A stretch of 64,000 nucleotides of DNA from Isoetes taiwanensis (Eukaryota > Streptophyta > Lycopodiopsida > Isoetales > Isoetaceae), in NCBI GenBank assembly GCA_021234155.1, contig JAJEKV010000036.1:628777-692776 (forward strand), given 5' to 3'. Of this stretch, positions 41,946-54,425 are shown one piece after another. The notes below the pieces were generated by a model that saw nothing but the letters and a program-made list of their open reading frames with translations, was not told the origin of the DNA and searched no databases. The translations under genes and the position numbers were made by a program. Within the stretch, counting starts at the first letter, position 1. Every line of letters starts with the position of its first letter.

Positions 41946-44900
41946 TTCCATGAAGAAAGAGGCACGGGCCAAAGCTCAATCGACAAGGCTGGCCCGACAG
42001 GCTGTGGATAGTTGCTCGGGTCCCACGGTGAACCCGGAATTGGCAGAACCTTGGAGACGTCTCAAGGCAGGAATTGAGGATAACAGTGCCCGCATTGCAA
42101 GCCTGATAGCGGAGATGCAGTCCTCAATATCCCAGATGCTGAGAAGGCAACTGGCGGTGGAGAAACAATGGACCGTAGAGCTAGAGACCCGCACACATCA
42201 GGTGAAAGACAACCTCCACTTGGGGCACTTTAAGAGGCAACAGGACAAGCAGGAGATCACTGACCTGCGTCGTGCTCGTCTAGACTCCCTGTCCACTGAC
42301 ATGGAAGCCATAACACAGGGCAAGCAACAGGCCGCGCAGGAGATAGTGGCAACCATCTCTCGCCTGACATGAGGAGTCTTGGATGCTTTTGAGGAGAGCC
42401 AGTCACATATGAGAGCCCTTCAGAGTAGGGTCGAGCCATAGGAACTACCTCGTGGTAGTGAACCCGACTCTGGACATCCACTTGCTGGAACTCGATCACA
42501 GCCCCGCTGCTCGAAATCGAGAGTTGAAGGAGCTGCAGGAGGCTGTCACCAAGCAAGGCAAGGGCGTCCATGTAGAGACTTATGAATAAGTGCAACAGTG
42601 CATGCAAAAGATGGCAAAGCAGCAGTAGTTTTAGCAGGAGCTGAGCTCCAATCTTCACAGAGCAAAGGCCGCAGCACAAGCCATGCTAGTCCCACATTCC
42701 CAACAATCTACACAACTTGCATGACATCAGCCAGGACTACGCACTGCCGTACCACCAAGCTGCCCCATGCCACCACCACCCAGCACAGGCCGTAGCCCAC
42801 GTCCACTAGCAGCAAGTGGCACCCACACAGCAGATATCGCAAACTTCCACAGTCAACATTGACCCATAGGCCACAGAACTTTGGGAACACATACAGGGAG
42901 GTCATGATTTGGTAATCCAGGGCCTACTAGAAGAAGAAGGGGAGAATCTCATTCACTGCCTCCAGACGTAGATCCTCGACTATATGAGGTTCCCTGCGCC
43001 TGTTCACATTGCTAGAGCAAGCTGCCATGCTGCTCATGACCTGACCACAACCGCATTGTCGCATTTACGATTGCAATTGCACAGGTATGGGGTGCCATAC
43101 TACGCCATGGCAAGCAATTGAAGGGGGCGTCCCTATATATGGACTAAGACCTCACTCAAGAGCAACAAGAGTCCTGCAGGGAGGAGCTCGCCAAGGTTAG
43201 AAGCATCTGCCGACGAGGAGACTCCACAGGACTAGTCCGAGTGTGCATTTTTCGCCCATCAAATGTTGCTGCAAACCCTCAGGACCACTCTGCCACAACC
43301 CCAATCTTCTCTGATCAAGCTCCTACCTCGCCTGCTCCATCTTCATGCCCAATGGCTACTGCGCCTCAAGTCACATGCTACCTCTGCTCCCACTGCTTCT
43401 CGCTCTGCCTCCACAACTCAGTATGCACACACAACAACTGCTGACAAATAGGAAATGTGCTTCCAGGTGGTCTTCTGGAACTGTCAGAGTTTCCCACGGC
43501 AGAAGGGGGATAGTCTCAACTCCATGGCTGCCAATATAGATCTCATCTTGCTCATGAGAACATACATAGGCTACCTGATCTTCCAGGTGACCAGCATTTT
43601 TTAGTCTTCAATTAGCTGCATAGGAAAGAGGGGACACAGTGGGGTTGTCTGTTACTACCGGACAACTTTGGCGCATTCGGCTTCCCTATAGAAGTTAGAC
43701 ACAACCAATATATGTGGGTGCGGGTGCATAATTGTAGTGGCAACCCTCTCTTCATGGCCGCCTGCTACTTCCCACATGTAGAGAGCAACTTCTACCATAG
43801 CCACTCATATGTGGATAGGATGGATCCTTATGTCGATCTTATCTGTGTGATGACATACAACAATATAAGCAATTGGGCAGTATCATACTTCTTGGAGATT
43901 TCAATGTGAGAACAGAAGTGGAGCAACCTATGAGACTTGACCCCTTGACTGACGATGTATTGCAACTGCACCTTGTAGAGGCAGCTTGGACATCATATGA
44001 TAACCAGGTCACGCACTTCGGCAAATAGTTGTGTCTGCTCTGCGGTATCTTGGACTTGATGATTCACAATGGCCTAGCACAGTGGCCCTCTTCCCGCAAA
44101 TGCACTTGTAGGCAGAAGAACCAGGGTGGAGAATCTAGTTTGATGGACTATATGTTGGTCGTTAAGCAGGATATGCATGTCATCAAACACTTTCGAGTAG
44201 GCACAAACAGTCAAGATGAGGAGACCGACTCAGACATTAGAGGTAATTTGAGATCACCTTTTGTCCCCATAAGAATCCTCCAATAGAATGAGTACTCTAC
44301 ATCAAACTGCAATTAATGCATCATTAACAACTTCATTGCTGTCGTTTTTTCCCTATAACTTTTGATCTACTCATGACTGCGGCGTTTGTTGCATTAGATG
44401 CAGAATGAAAAGATCTTTCAAGTGATATATGGTTATGATGTATTTCAATACAAGCCATATGTGTTAACCTTTAAAAATATGGTTTTTTGCTCTTTTCTTA
44501 TATATTTACATCCCAAAAGATATAACAATGGGTTGTCATTAGAAAGATCTTGAGGAGACGAATCCATTGCCACAAATAGTGTTCGAATCGGAGTTTTTGA
44601 TCAGAAGTTATAGTAGAAAAATGACACTGCAAAAGTTAGTTAGAACTGCATTAATTACTACTGCCACATAATACTGGAATAAAATACACTGGAGCTCTTC
44701 TCTTATTGGACAGTTTAAAAAGCTGATGTGGCTTTTTAAGCATCCCTTAATGGGACAAAATGAGATCTCAAATTACCTCTAATGTCACCTTCTGCTCTAA
44801 CTGAAGCTGGCTTAGCAAGCAATTAGAGCCCCCAATATGGCAGCCCATCGCCAACCTCAATTGCGATTGAATTACGAGCAGGCAAAGGATTACGTCGACA

Positions 44901-45000
44901 TGCTCATAGACGACATGGCAAGAATTTTGCAGGCATTTACAGAGCAGCAGACGGGCCAGCTGATTGAGCTACTAGTTCTAGAGCCTAGTTGAACTCCAAC
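41946..45000 (+). pseudogene. LINE relic with L1-ORF1-like protein and apurinic endonuclease
   Basis: 41950-42372 encodes a 140-residue coiled-coil-rich piece (SARIASLIAEMQSSISQMLR...). Near 42960-43215 broken frames give LDYMRFPAPVHIARA, YGVPYYAMAS and DLTQEQQESCREELAKVR. This follows the L1 ORF1 (Transposase_22) C-terminal pattern ending D-L-T-x-E-Q. From about 43455 frames encode an APE-type endonuclease: VVFWNCQSFPRQKGD, RGHSGVVCYYRTT, WVRVHNCSGNPLFMAACYFP, a GDFN-equivalent near 43900, LDLMIHNGLAQWPSSRKCTC and SLMDYMLV. The final S-D-H box is interrupted by a MITE (44233-44786), after which LRLNYEQAKDYVDML continues. No RT remains. Several frameshifts show it is old. The family differs from the plant LINE at 58-64 kb. 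Confidence 0.72.
44233..44786. mobile_element. MITE (about 554 bp) inside the LINE endonuclease
   Basis: The termini gacattagaggtaatttgag and its reverse complement at 44757-44786 extend as roughly 33-base inverted repeats up to ttttgtccc / gggacaaaa. No coding capacity. The LINE frame is interrupted exactly at the Asp-Ser-Asp / His junction and resumes after the right end. Confidence 0.82.
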
Positions 45001-45080
45001 ACAGACTCATAAACTAGGTAGAGATTGAAAATAGAAGAATGTGGTCAATATAGAAGCAAGAAATCATTTCAAAAAACTGT

Positions 45081-45440
45081 GAGAGTTAAAAGAGAATCAA
45101 ATCATAAATTGTGAAAGAATTTGCTTACCTAAAGGTCGAATTTGTCATCAATATAGAATGGAAGCTCAATTAGGAGCCCTTCTTTTCTGGTAAAATCCTA
45201 AATGCTATGATCCTGAAAGCATGTAATGATCCTGGTAGCATGGAACTTCCAAAATATCCTAAAACTTGGAGAGTTAAAAGAGAATTAAATCATGAATTGT
45301 GAAAAAGTTACTTATCTACAAATCGAATGTCATTAAAATAGAATGAAAGCTCAACTAGAGGCCCTTATTTTCTGGTAAAATCTTGAATGCCATGATTTTG
45401 GAAGCATGCAATGATCCTTGTAGTATGGAATTTCGAAATT
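45081..45440. repeat. 188-bp tandem duplication
   Basis: gagagttaaaagagaat begins both units (45081 and 45269), and each ends near a tagyatggaa block. Divergence of roughly 10-15% by eye indicates an older duplication. Confidence 0.85.
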
Positions 45441-46475
45441 GTAAAAAAATATCAGCTTATGTAGAAAAAATTAGAAATAGTTTGCCGATTCCTTAGAGCT
45501 ACATAAAGTTTTCCAACGAAATGAAATGAAGAAGAAATCTTATCTTATATCATGCAAAAGCCAATAGATTTGATTAATCAACAACTACCAAGATTATCAG
45601 AAGAAATTCTTTTAGAATTCTCCACCGACGAAATTCTATGTTGGCACTTTTTTCCTTAACAGTTATTGTTTCGACTACTTTAGTTTGGTTAGTTGAGGAC
45701 ATTTTTGGATTTAAGAAAATTTGAAAGGTAAAATTATAAATTTGGACAAATTCTGGGGTTATCTAGAATTTTTCCAAAGAGGAATTGCCATCAGCATATT
45801 GATTACAAATTTCTTGTGAATCATCCTCCACAATCAGGCCCTGCACTATTTCATCATGTACTGCCTTAGCAAATAATTGCAAAAGGACCTCAGCTACAAT
45901 TATAAATACAAGAAATTTATCCCGGTGGCCAAGGCCGCCGCAAACATTTCTCTTTCTCGACCCCTTATCTTCTACTCATTCACTTACTGGCTCAAATTTT
46001 GTCGAGCTCCGAGTGTGCACCAACTTGAGAGTGTGCGAGATTTGAACTCGTACAATTGCCTTGTGTTCCTGTGCCCATATGTTAGACGGGTGCTATTGAA
46101 CTCCATTTTCTTAGTCAATATTTAATTGGATTGCAAATACATCTTTCCACCTAGATTAGGTACTATGAGTTGGAGTCAGAACCATATTATAGAATTGCAA
46201 ATCTATCTATTTGAACCTAAGATTACATAGTTTGATTAGAAACTCCTATTATTTTAAAGCTCCTCTGAAGATGGGGAACAAATAATATCTTATTGATGGT
46301 TTAAAGAAACACACGAGCTAGTGCCAGCCATGGTGACGTGGTGCTGATACGTCTAGAAGAGACTCAAAAACAGAGTCATGCGTGGAAATCTCATGGGCTG
46401 CAGTCAAGACCAAACCGAAGAATTAGAAGTTGAAGAAGAGGTTGGAATACTGCAAGAAGCTGGCACAACGAATTT
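45441..46475. other. Intergenic, or exon context of the next insertion
   Basis: No known gene. The frame 46378-46475 (MRGNLMGCSQDQTEELEVEE...) ends at the retroposon's target duplication and stays open across it if the insertion is ignored for a further few residues, so it may be a small host exon. Confidence 0.35.
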
Positions 46476-46484
46476 CGCACATCG

Positions 46485-46489
<5 letters not shown>
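46476..46489. repeat. Target-site duplication of retroposon, left copy
   Basis: cgcacatcgaattt recurs at 48082-48095. A 14-base duplication next to a poly-A tail is the mark of LINE-mediated target-primed reverse transcription. Confidence 0.9.
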
Positions 46490-46526
<37 letters not shown>

Positions 46527-48081
46527 TAAGTTTTGTTTAATTAATATAGTGAACAGATTACACTTAATTGAGGCTCCACAATAGGCCTGATAGGAAAAAT
46601 TTAAACACAAAGGATCCCTTATGGATCAAATAGGAAGAATTCAAACTATCAATCCAAGACCGGAGTCTAAAACCAGGTTCAATCCTTCTGATTTGAGCAG
46701 AGATAAAGATCACTATAAGTCCTAAAGCTGCCACCATCTGAAGCTCCTCTACCGAAAGATGCAAGCTAATGAAGATCTCACAAGAGCAACTGTCGTTCCG
46801 CGCATTAACTTGGCCTGCTATATTATCCTGCATAGAAGTACTAAAAGAGGTCGGGTCTCTGTTCCAGTAATGTACTAAGAGATTCTCTCCTCTCTCTTTC
46901 AACTAAGTAGAACATCGTACAGGCCTTCCCTGAGGGGTGGTCCAATCACTCCCATATACATCTTCACTATTTGCATAGGCACCAACTCCACTACGCTCAA
47001 CTTTCTTAGAAAACCATGAAGTAAGCTCCACCCTAGACACTAGAAACATGGCCTCTCAAGTCTGCAACGATGAAGAAATTTTAATCTCCCGCTCAAAGTC
47101 TCTCCATTTGACCTGAATCCTTGCCCAAAGCATCCGTTCCTGAACCCGCCAATAAATCCCAATTCTGATCTCCCCCTAGCTGGGATAGGGATGGACGAAC
47201 TTTAGAATAGCTTAATACAAGAACAATCCATAATACTAGAACAGTAACACAGCCAGAGTTAAACCAACCAAACTACTTCCATGAAGAATCCGCCCTCCTA
47301 GGTCCGTCCAAAGTGCAGCCAACAAGATCTGCAGCTCAAGCAGCCAGAAACCCTGAAGAATCCAAGAGTAGGCAGCTTCATATGTCTGGCAGCAAAGTCC
47401 ATCCATTACTAGCTATATCAATATTTTCCATACATCTGGCTGCACAAGACCAAGTTAATCCACAGTTCTAATGCTTCAAACAATGTTAAAGCAAGCAACC
47501 CGAAAGCTCCAGCATTCCATGATATATTATCATGCCCTGCTTCTATAACTGCAATGAGTGCAGTTCCAGACCGCGGCTTTCCTTTGCAATGAGTGCAATA
47601 AGAAATATCTATGGCTAGGATAATATGCAAAGCTAGAACTGAAAAATCGAGCTATAAAACTGTTCAAAAGCTCATAGTCATGAACCAAACATAAGAAATA
47701 CATGCTGCCTTAAGCACACAACCGTTGTTGCTGAAGCTCTGAGGCACAGACAGTCCTTCAAATGCTTGTCTGATGCTAAGTTAATCTGAACTGGCTCAAA
47801 CCAAAATGGCAGAAACAAAAGAACTCATTCTTACCTAGTCCAACCTTAAACAAACAGAGGAAGGATTCCAGAGCAGCGGCCATGACCTGAAAGCATGTCC
47901 AAGTTGCAAAGATTCGATGAAGACCAAATAAGAGGCCTAGAGCAGCAGCCATCGGTCTGGCCAAGCAGAAGCAGACATTAGTCCTGCTCTTCCAGCGAGC
48001 TTCACCAAGTTTCGAGCTCAAGGCTTCGGGCGGCGGCCGCCGTCGCCTTAAGTAGCAGCTAGGGTTTCAGCCATTCCCTCC
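46490..48081 (-). mobile_element. Retroposed insertion (non-autonomous LINE or processed transcript) with poly-A tail
   Basis: A 1.59-kb insertion on the minus strand is bounded by 14-base target duplications. The 3' end is a 32-base poly-A (T-run at 46490-46521). The 5' end lies at about 48081, near a GC-rich aaggcgacggcggccgccgcc block typical of an untranslated leader. Broken minus-strand frames encode protein-like stretches (MAAALGLLFGLHRIFATW, RMLWARIQVKWRDFEREIK, SGVGAYANSEDVYGSDWTTP), but I recognise no RT or endonuclease. It is therefore either a short non-autonomous LINE derivative or a reverse-transcribed host mRNA. The long pure tail implies recent arrival. Confidence 0.8.
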
Positions 48082-48095
48082 CGCACATCGAATTT
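48082..48095. repeat. Target-site duplication of retroposon, right copy
   Basis: Exact match to 46476-46489. Confidence 0.9.
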
Positions 48096-51000
48096 GGCAG
48101 AAGGTTTTGATCAAATTCGTCACAATAAGGGAAAAATGTTGCAGTAGATGATTTTTTGCTTACTGATTTGAAGCGATATGGGGTTGGGTTCTCAAACCCA
48201 AATCCTTCTAAATTTATCATCTCCACGGTTTTGTCTTTTGAAGCTCTTCTGATCCATTTTGTGAGCGCCCAATATACTAGAATACTGGATGCTGCCTTTA
48301 ACATCTTATGCTGGGGTAAAGAAACATAACAAACAAACAACACAGAATAAACAGAAGACAAAGGATTTTAGGCAGCATGAAGAGATTTTGGACTGTTCAG
48401 CTTGAAGCTGCTCTAAGATTTCAATATGTGGTTACTTCATTGCTCCTTTGTTCAACATGTATGCTTCAGTCAATCCTTTTATACAAATGGAAACAGGATA
48501 GCTAGATGATGGAGAAAGAACCAACCCAGCTCATCAAGAAGATGCAATGCTCTGGATCAGGAATAAAAGATGCAATTCAGGAATAGTTCATCATTTTGAT
48601 GCCGCTTCATTATATCGCGATATCCACAAAGCTCTGCAACGCACCCCCATCCAAGCCAAGCAGATCTTCCTCTGCAATCCTGTTCAACTATACTCACTCC
48701 CTGTGCACAAAAATGGGGCACAGAAAAACACAAAATCATGAGCTGCCGTTCTGCTTCTACCTTAGCTGCTACCGCCATAGCCAAAGGCACGACCTTCTCC
48801 ATGGTTCTTCTCGCGACCATTAAAGGTGAATTTGATGCATAGAAAGCTGGTTGTCCTTAAAAATATTTGGAGCTTCTGGCTATGGCGGAACAGGGATGCC
48901 GGATTTAGGGCTGAAATCATACAGAGCCAGGGATTGCTCGCAGAGCAAGAAAGGGAAATAATGACGACATCTTTTTCAGGTGTCAACCACAGGTTTTTTT
49001 TCATCAAACAAAATAGGAAAAAACAGAAAAGGAACATGACTTATATATGAATGAAAAGTGGAGCTAATGGGAACCTTGACGAATTCCTCTCTCAATAGAA
49101 AATACAGTACATGGCTTCTCTTAAAAAGGCACAATAGGTGGAAAAATATGGAGCTTCATAACATCATTAGTGAATTGCTGATCAAAATCCAACGTCTAAA
49201 GGATAACCTAATTTAGGATAAACTATGCGCTGAGCTTTCAATCTAGTCCAATACGTACTATCAAAGTACTAGTGCTTTTATTCTCCAATAAATACTGGAA
49301 TTCAATATGTTTAGGTATAATTGCATTGCAAATTATCTTAGAACAAGTTTTACATATTAAATGCTAATTTCAATTGGAGAGAATATAAATCGGGAGTAAC
49401 TTTGTCAAGCTTTTTCACATGGCAATGCATGCATCTTGTCTAGCATGACATATAAAAATGCAACTATAGTCACACATAAGATATCATGCATCAAGTAATA
49501 CCCTTGTTGTGCCCGTTCGTGGCAACACCTTATATAGACATTATTCCAAGTCTTACTTCTAAGGATTGGAAGAAACATAAGTCTTACTTACTTGAAAATG
49601 GTAATAATGGAGAGAACATTTAATATACACATACATGAAGCTGGACTTTGCAAACTGCAATAGCAAAGTGAATAATCACAACAATAAAAAGAACCGAGCA
49701 CAACCAAAGATCCAGCCCCAGTAGGGCCATGAAATAATACCTTTCTTACTTCAATTAGAGATGAAAATAGTCAATGTCAACTCAACTGCTAGGAACAAAA
49801 ACATGGAATTGAATTGGCTTTTATCTTAGCGAAAACCAAAAGGTCTATGAGACATAATATAATAGAGAGCACATTAAGCCCATTACTATGTTTAGAAAAA
49901 ACTTGCCCCGAAGGTGTTTTCAAGTAAAGAACCTCCACGATGTAAGATGCTAAGCACATATTGTTGGTTGTCTAGGTAGAAAATAAACATTATAACTTTG
50001 GCCCACGTGATTGAAGAAAACCATTGACATAAAAAGAAAAAAAAAATGCATATGAACTCCAAACAAAAAAGAGCATAAATTGAAAAAACATTTACAATCT
50101 TGTCTCCAAAATTAAAGTAATATATGATGATTGACATTTACATATAGAGAGATTCTATTTTTCAAGTCTTCAATCTATAAGCATACGTAGGTTTGTGCCT
50201 TTTGCTCCTTATGCACATATATAAGAAACAAGTATTTTTACATAGATAAACAAGCAAGCTAAATATTGTGATAGAGATAGTTTGCATGTACACAAGCATA
50301 TAGATAAATTTTGGTATCTTACCACTTTGAAAAATGCTCATAACAATCATATTGAGATGGAACCAACGCATCTTGAACTAGGAGAAAATCATGCATGGCA
50401 AATCTCTCTTGAAAAGATATAAAAGTATTCTTTTCTGATATCATTTTCAATGTGTATTGCTAGAAACACCATGAATGATTGCAAATTCTTATATGCTTAT
50501 CCCTATTGGAATGATGCATTTTTTAGATACAAAATTGGAATGCAAAGAAAAATGATCCAACATTTATTATTTGATGTACAACATTACAAATGTCAGACAA
50601 TTTTGTCAAGCAATTTTTACATTTAAAATGGAACGTAAAATATCGAGATTGATATGTGCTCATTAGTTAAGAATGTCGATGAGCATCTACACGTGAAAGG
50701 ATGTGCCAATTTTTAAATCATATTATAAAGGAACGTGGTCTTATGAAAAAACACTTTCTTCCCCTCTCTTCTCTTCAAGCATCGAGCATCAAGCATATCT
50801 CTTCTTTTCACATGTCAAGTTGTACCTAATTTTGATTGAAATTTACACTTGTGTTCATCTATATTAGGCTCAAAGACATGTAATAAAGCATTGACCAAAT
50901 TAACTGGTGGCCTCTATCTTGAAGATTATGGAAATGAACTACATTTTTATTCCAAGCATGACACTATGCTGCGTTTGGATTTGCCATATCAGAGCTTGAA

Positions 51001-51249
51001 TAGGAAGTGGTTTTAAAATTCAATTTGCCATAGAAAAGTGCTAGTCTTAAGGAGACAAAATTGTATTCCACATCCACTTCCAAATCTGGCCCCAATCATC
51101 TCCTTGTACCTGTAGAGTTCACCCATCCACAGAAGGCAACTTATCTTGAATTGTCAGAAGCTCATAGCATGACTTAACAAAATTAGAGAGATCAATATTC
51201 GGATTACATTGCCATATCTGTCCACTACCTTATGGGGGGATGTAGCGGG
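48096..51249. other. Intergenic sequence with no recognised gene
   Basis: Several short frames on both strands (48059-49050) lack motifs. The rest is AT-rich. The minus-strand frame starting near 48820 (MVARRTMEKVVPLAMAVAAK...) could be a small gene start, but this is not supported further. Confidence 0.4.
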
Positions 51250-53160
51250 AGATTAAAACACTTGGGCCCAGATCAAACGACCTCACTCCTTGAGTCAAAA
51301 TTGATCATAGAACAGCCGCCATGGCGCCAATTGCCCATTCAAATACCAATCTTCTACTTAACAACACGTGTTGAATCCACCTATGCTGGATCCCGAGATC
51401 AACATATGATGCCAATAAAAAGGGTAACATACTTGGTGCTAGTGGAATCCTCCCTGGTGATGAAGTTGATTGTAGACAACCCGGGACATCGATATCAGAC
51501 AACGGGCGAATCTGCTTCCAAGCTCGCAAGAGGCCCTTCAAGGAAGGAAAGGCATTGGCATATGCTTTGATATCAAGAAATAGCGCCCAAGGAAGTTGGC
51601 AGGAACAGTTGGCTTATGAAAAACAATCGAGTGATATATGGACTGATGAAGCAACACCAAGCGGGAGAATCAATCTTATTCTTACGAGTTTTCTAAATAA
51701 GCTTGGAGATGTGGACCTTACTATGGAGAGAAAGGTCTAAGATCCCAAGTCCTCCTATTGCTTTGGGGCATACACACTTCCACCAAGCCACTTTAACCAC
51801 CGCGCCTTCCTCATTGCCTCCCCAAATGAAGGTACACAAAATGGAGAAAATCTCCCGCATCTTGCTTTCTAGGGCCAAAATTACAGAAGCCATGTAAATA
51901 TGTGTAGAGCATAATACTGACTTTTCCACCATGATTCTATCGCCCATTGAGAGCTTGCCACCTTTCTAACAATTGAGTTGTCGATGCAAACCTATCAATC
52001 TATCTTCCCAAATACCGTTGGCAGATATGTCGAAGCCAAAATGGGATAGCCAACAATTTTGGAGCACTTACCCTGCTGTTGCATTTGCCAAGGGAAGTGA
52101 GTCAAAGGGCTGGCAATAGCTCAGATGAGGGCCACAAAGTCAAGAACTTTGCCAGTGCATAAGGTAACCCGAAGCAATGGAAAACGTATCTAAAAGCTCT
52201 TTCGTGTCTATCAAATTCTCATCATCTATTTGTAAGGAAAGAAAAGTATCATCTGCATACTAATTTCCAATTTATTGAGACCCATCCTCCACTCTCAGAG
52301 ATTCTATGACACTATCCTCTACTGCCGAGATCAGAAATTGGGAGAGTGCTTCTACGACAATGGCGAATAGATAAGGAGCCAATGGGCAACGGTGAATTCC
52401 GCCGCCAATGTTAAAGATGGGGGGAGGGAGGAGTTGCTGCGGTCGCATAGCATTGATAGAATCCATCAGCATTGACTGAAGCTTTAGAGATAGAGCCTTC
52501 ACAATTATCTTGTATACAGAGGATAGTAATGTGATTGAATGCCAATCAGAGATGAAAATAGGATCTTCCACTTTAGGAATCAGTGCGATGCAACTAGTAT
52601 TAAGTCTAAATTCCAGAGCCTCTGTCCATAGCAAATCTTCATATGTCAACGACACTGAGTCTCCAACCATTCTCAGTATTCCTGAAATAACTCTACAAGA
52701 ATTTCATTTAGACCAGGGCAATTATGAGGAGCCATTGCAAGACATACCTTTTGGAGATCTTGCTTAGTGAGTGGTTGCTGTAACACTTTCATCTTATACT
52801 CTGACACCTACATGAAATCTTGATTAGCACAATTTCTTCCATCACATCACAGTATCTTATATATTTTCTCCTTGAAAGATTGAAAGCAATGCTCGAATGT
52901 AAGTTGTTTAATAGTAGTGTGATGATGAAGAATCTGACCATCATTCAACTTCAATGACGACATTGCCGCTGCACATTTTTTTTATCAAGCTACCCAAAAG
53001 AACATCGTAGAATTAGCGTCGCCTTCTCCCAGCCAAGTGAACTTTGCTTGAGATGCTCTCTTTGCTTCATCAGCAGCAATGAGGCACAAAATCTCATTTT
53101 CCCGTACTCTGTCAGTTGGTCGAAGCCTGAGAGTTTTAGGCTCTCGATAGAGTGCCTTCA
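51250..53160 (-). pseudogene. LINE ORF2 relic (linker, reverse transcriptase, C-terminus)
   Basis: On the minus strand several broken frames run in LINE ORF2 order. They are KFTWLGEGDANSTMFF (about 53040-52990), PLTKQDLQKVCLAMAPHNCP (about 52780), the RT start TSCIALIPKVEDPIFISDWH (about 52600-52545), a fused CPLAPYLFAIVVEALSQFL (about 52370), YADDTFLSL with the catalytic Asp pair (about 52250), and RIMVEKSVLCSTHIYM ... CTFIWGG ... KAIGGLGILDL (51930-51720). Sequence between the first RT motifs and the CPLAPYL box is deleted, and stops are frequent. It is an old plant-type L1 copy. Confidence 0.82.
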
Positions 53161-53641
53161 CTGATTATCAGTCTAGCTGAGCCTATTGTCTTCCTCAGGA
53201 CTTTGCAAAACTCTTGATTCTAGAATTGGGCTTGCATGAAACCTATAAAGCTTCCGATAGATAGGATTTTTATTTATCTCAGTAGTTTTCTGCAACGGTT
53301 TGGAGTGGATAGCTGTATATTTACAGGCTACCTACCAAAAAAATGTAAAACACAAGGAATATCTAGTTATTTCGCCTGGATCCCAAAAATAAAATTCTTA
53401 CAGAGGTCAGAATGTGAACCTACCGAGAGCTTATCGTTAGGATCAAAAGATCTCGGCCTTTCGAGTTTCGAGGAAAGAATACTTGGACAAAATGTAAGTC
53501 TGCAAAAATAGCTCCCACAAAAAAACCCATGATGCAAAGAATAATTGAAGTTACGCATCCCACTGTATCTACACATCACGAACACTAGAACACAATAATA
53601 AGAAAACAACAACCTCAAAAAGCGAGGGGCTATTCAGGATT
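53161..53641. other. Intergenic sequence, part of a local duplication
   Basis: The block attctagaattggg..tgcatgaaacc (53217-53252) recurs at 54184-54220. No gene recognised. Confidence 0.45.
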
Positions 53642-53901
53642 GCCGCGCCCCCGGGGGATTCATCTTTGATTTGATCAGCGTATAACCCATGAGAGTTCAA
53701 TGGAGGGGTGTTTTTTGGACCATTTGCGTACGTATACTTAGGGGTTAGGGGTGTTTTTAGGCACTAATTTGGTGCAATATCTATACACAGAGGGGTCAAA
53801 TTGCCTTTTAAAATTGCGTATACAAGGGGGGTTTTTTGCTACCCTCCGGACGCAGATGCCATACCCCCCTTATATATAAGTGCATCCCCCGGGGCCGCGC
53901 C
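53642..53901. mobile_element. GC-ended MITE-like element
   Basis: The ends gccgcgcccccgggggattc (53642-53661) and its near reverse complement at 53880-53901 bound 260 bases of low-coding sequence. A direct repeat of about 21 bases (aacctcaaaaagygagrggct) flanks it on both sides (53611, 53907), longer than usual for MITE target duplications. Confidence 0.6.
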
Positions 53902-54002
53902 ATAAAACCTCAAAAAGTGAGAGGCTGATCACATGTACCACATGATAAGAAAATGACATTTGCATGAATATACAAAAAATCAAGGGAGAGAGGGAGGGCG
54001 GA

Positions 54003-54425
54003 TGAGAATCAGGGGTACTGCTGAGAGATGAGAAAGCGGCGATAAGAAGGCGATGAAGAACCTTGCAAGAAATAGCAATCTCTCCAATGAACCAGAGGCC
54101 TAGAAAATGCATGCAATGCATGCATGTGAGACGTGCATGCTCGACCATTCTAGAATCCTGAATCGATGGCGCTGATCAATAGCATTCTAGAATTGGGATC
54201 GCATGAAACCAACAAAGCTCCCAACAAAAAGGGAAGTTTGATCATAAAACGAGACCGAGGGCGAAGGTCGAAGGAATTGTCCAAACAAGAGACAAGGCCG
54301 CATGGAAAGAGACGCCAAAATAGTTAAGCCAAACAAGGAGAAACCCCTCTTCTTCATGGTTTCAAAGAAATGAGAATCAAGGGTACTACTGAGAGATGAA
54401 AAAGTGCCGATAAGAAGCCAATGAA
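54003..54425. repeat. Two copies of a 55-bp block 368 bp apart
   Basis: tgagaatcaggggtactgct ... aagaaggcgatgaa at 54003-54057 and its slightly changed copy at 54371-54425. With the 53217/54184 pair this marks a locally duplicated region. A TGCATGCA-rich stretch lies at 54107-54137. Confidence 0.75.

Noticed and set aside
46404-46610. Lys-rich protein
   Set aside because: It translates the poly-A tail of the retroposon at 46490-48081.
52510-52767. Plus-strand 85-codon gene
   Set aside because: Reverse complement of the LINE reverse-transcriptase segment on the minus strand.
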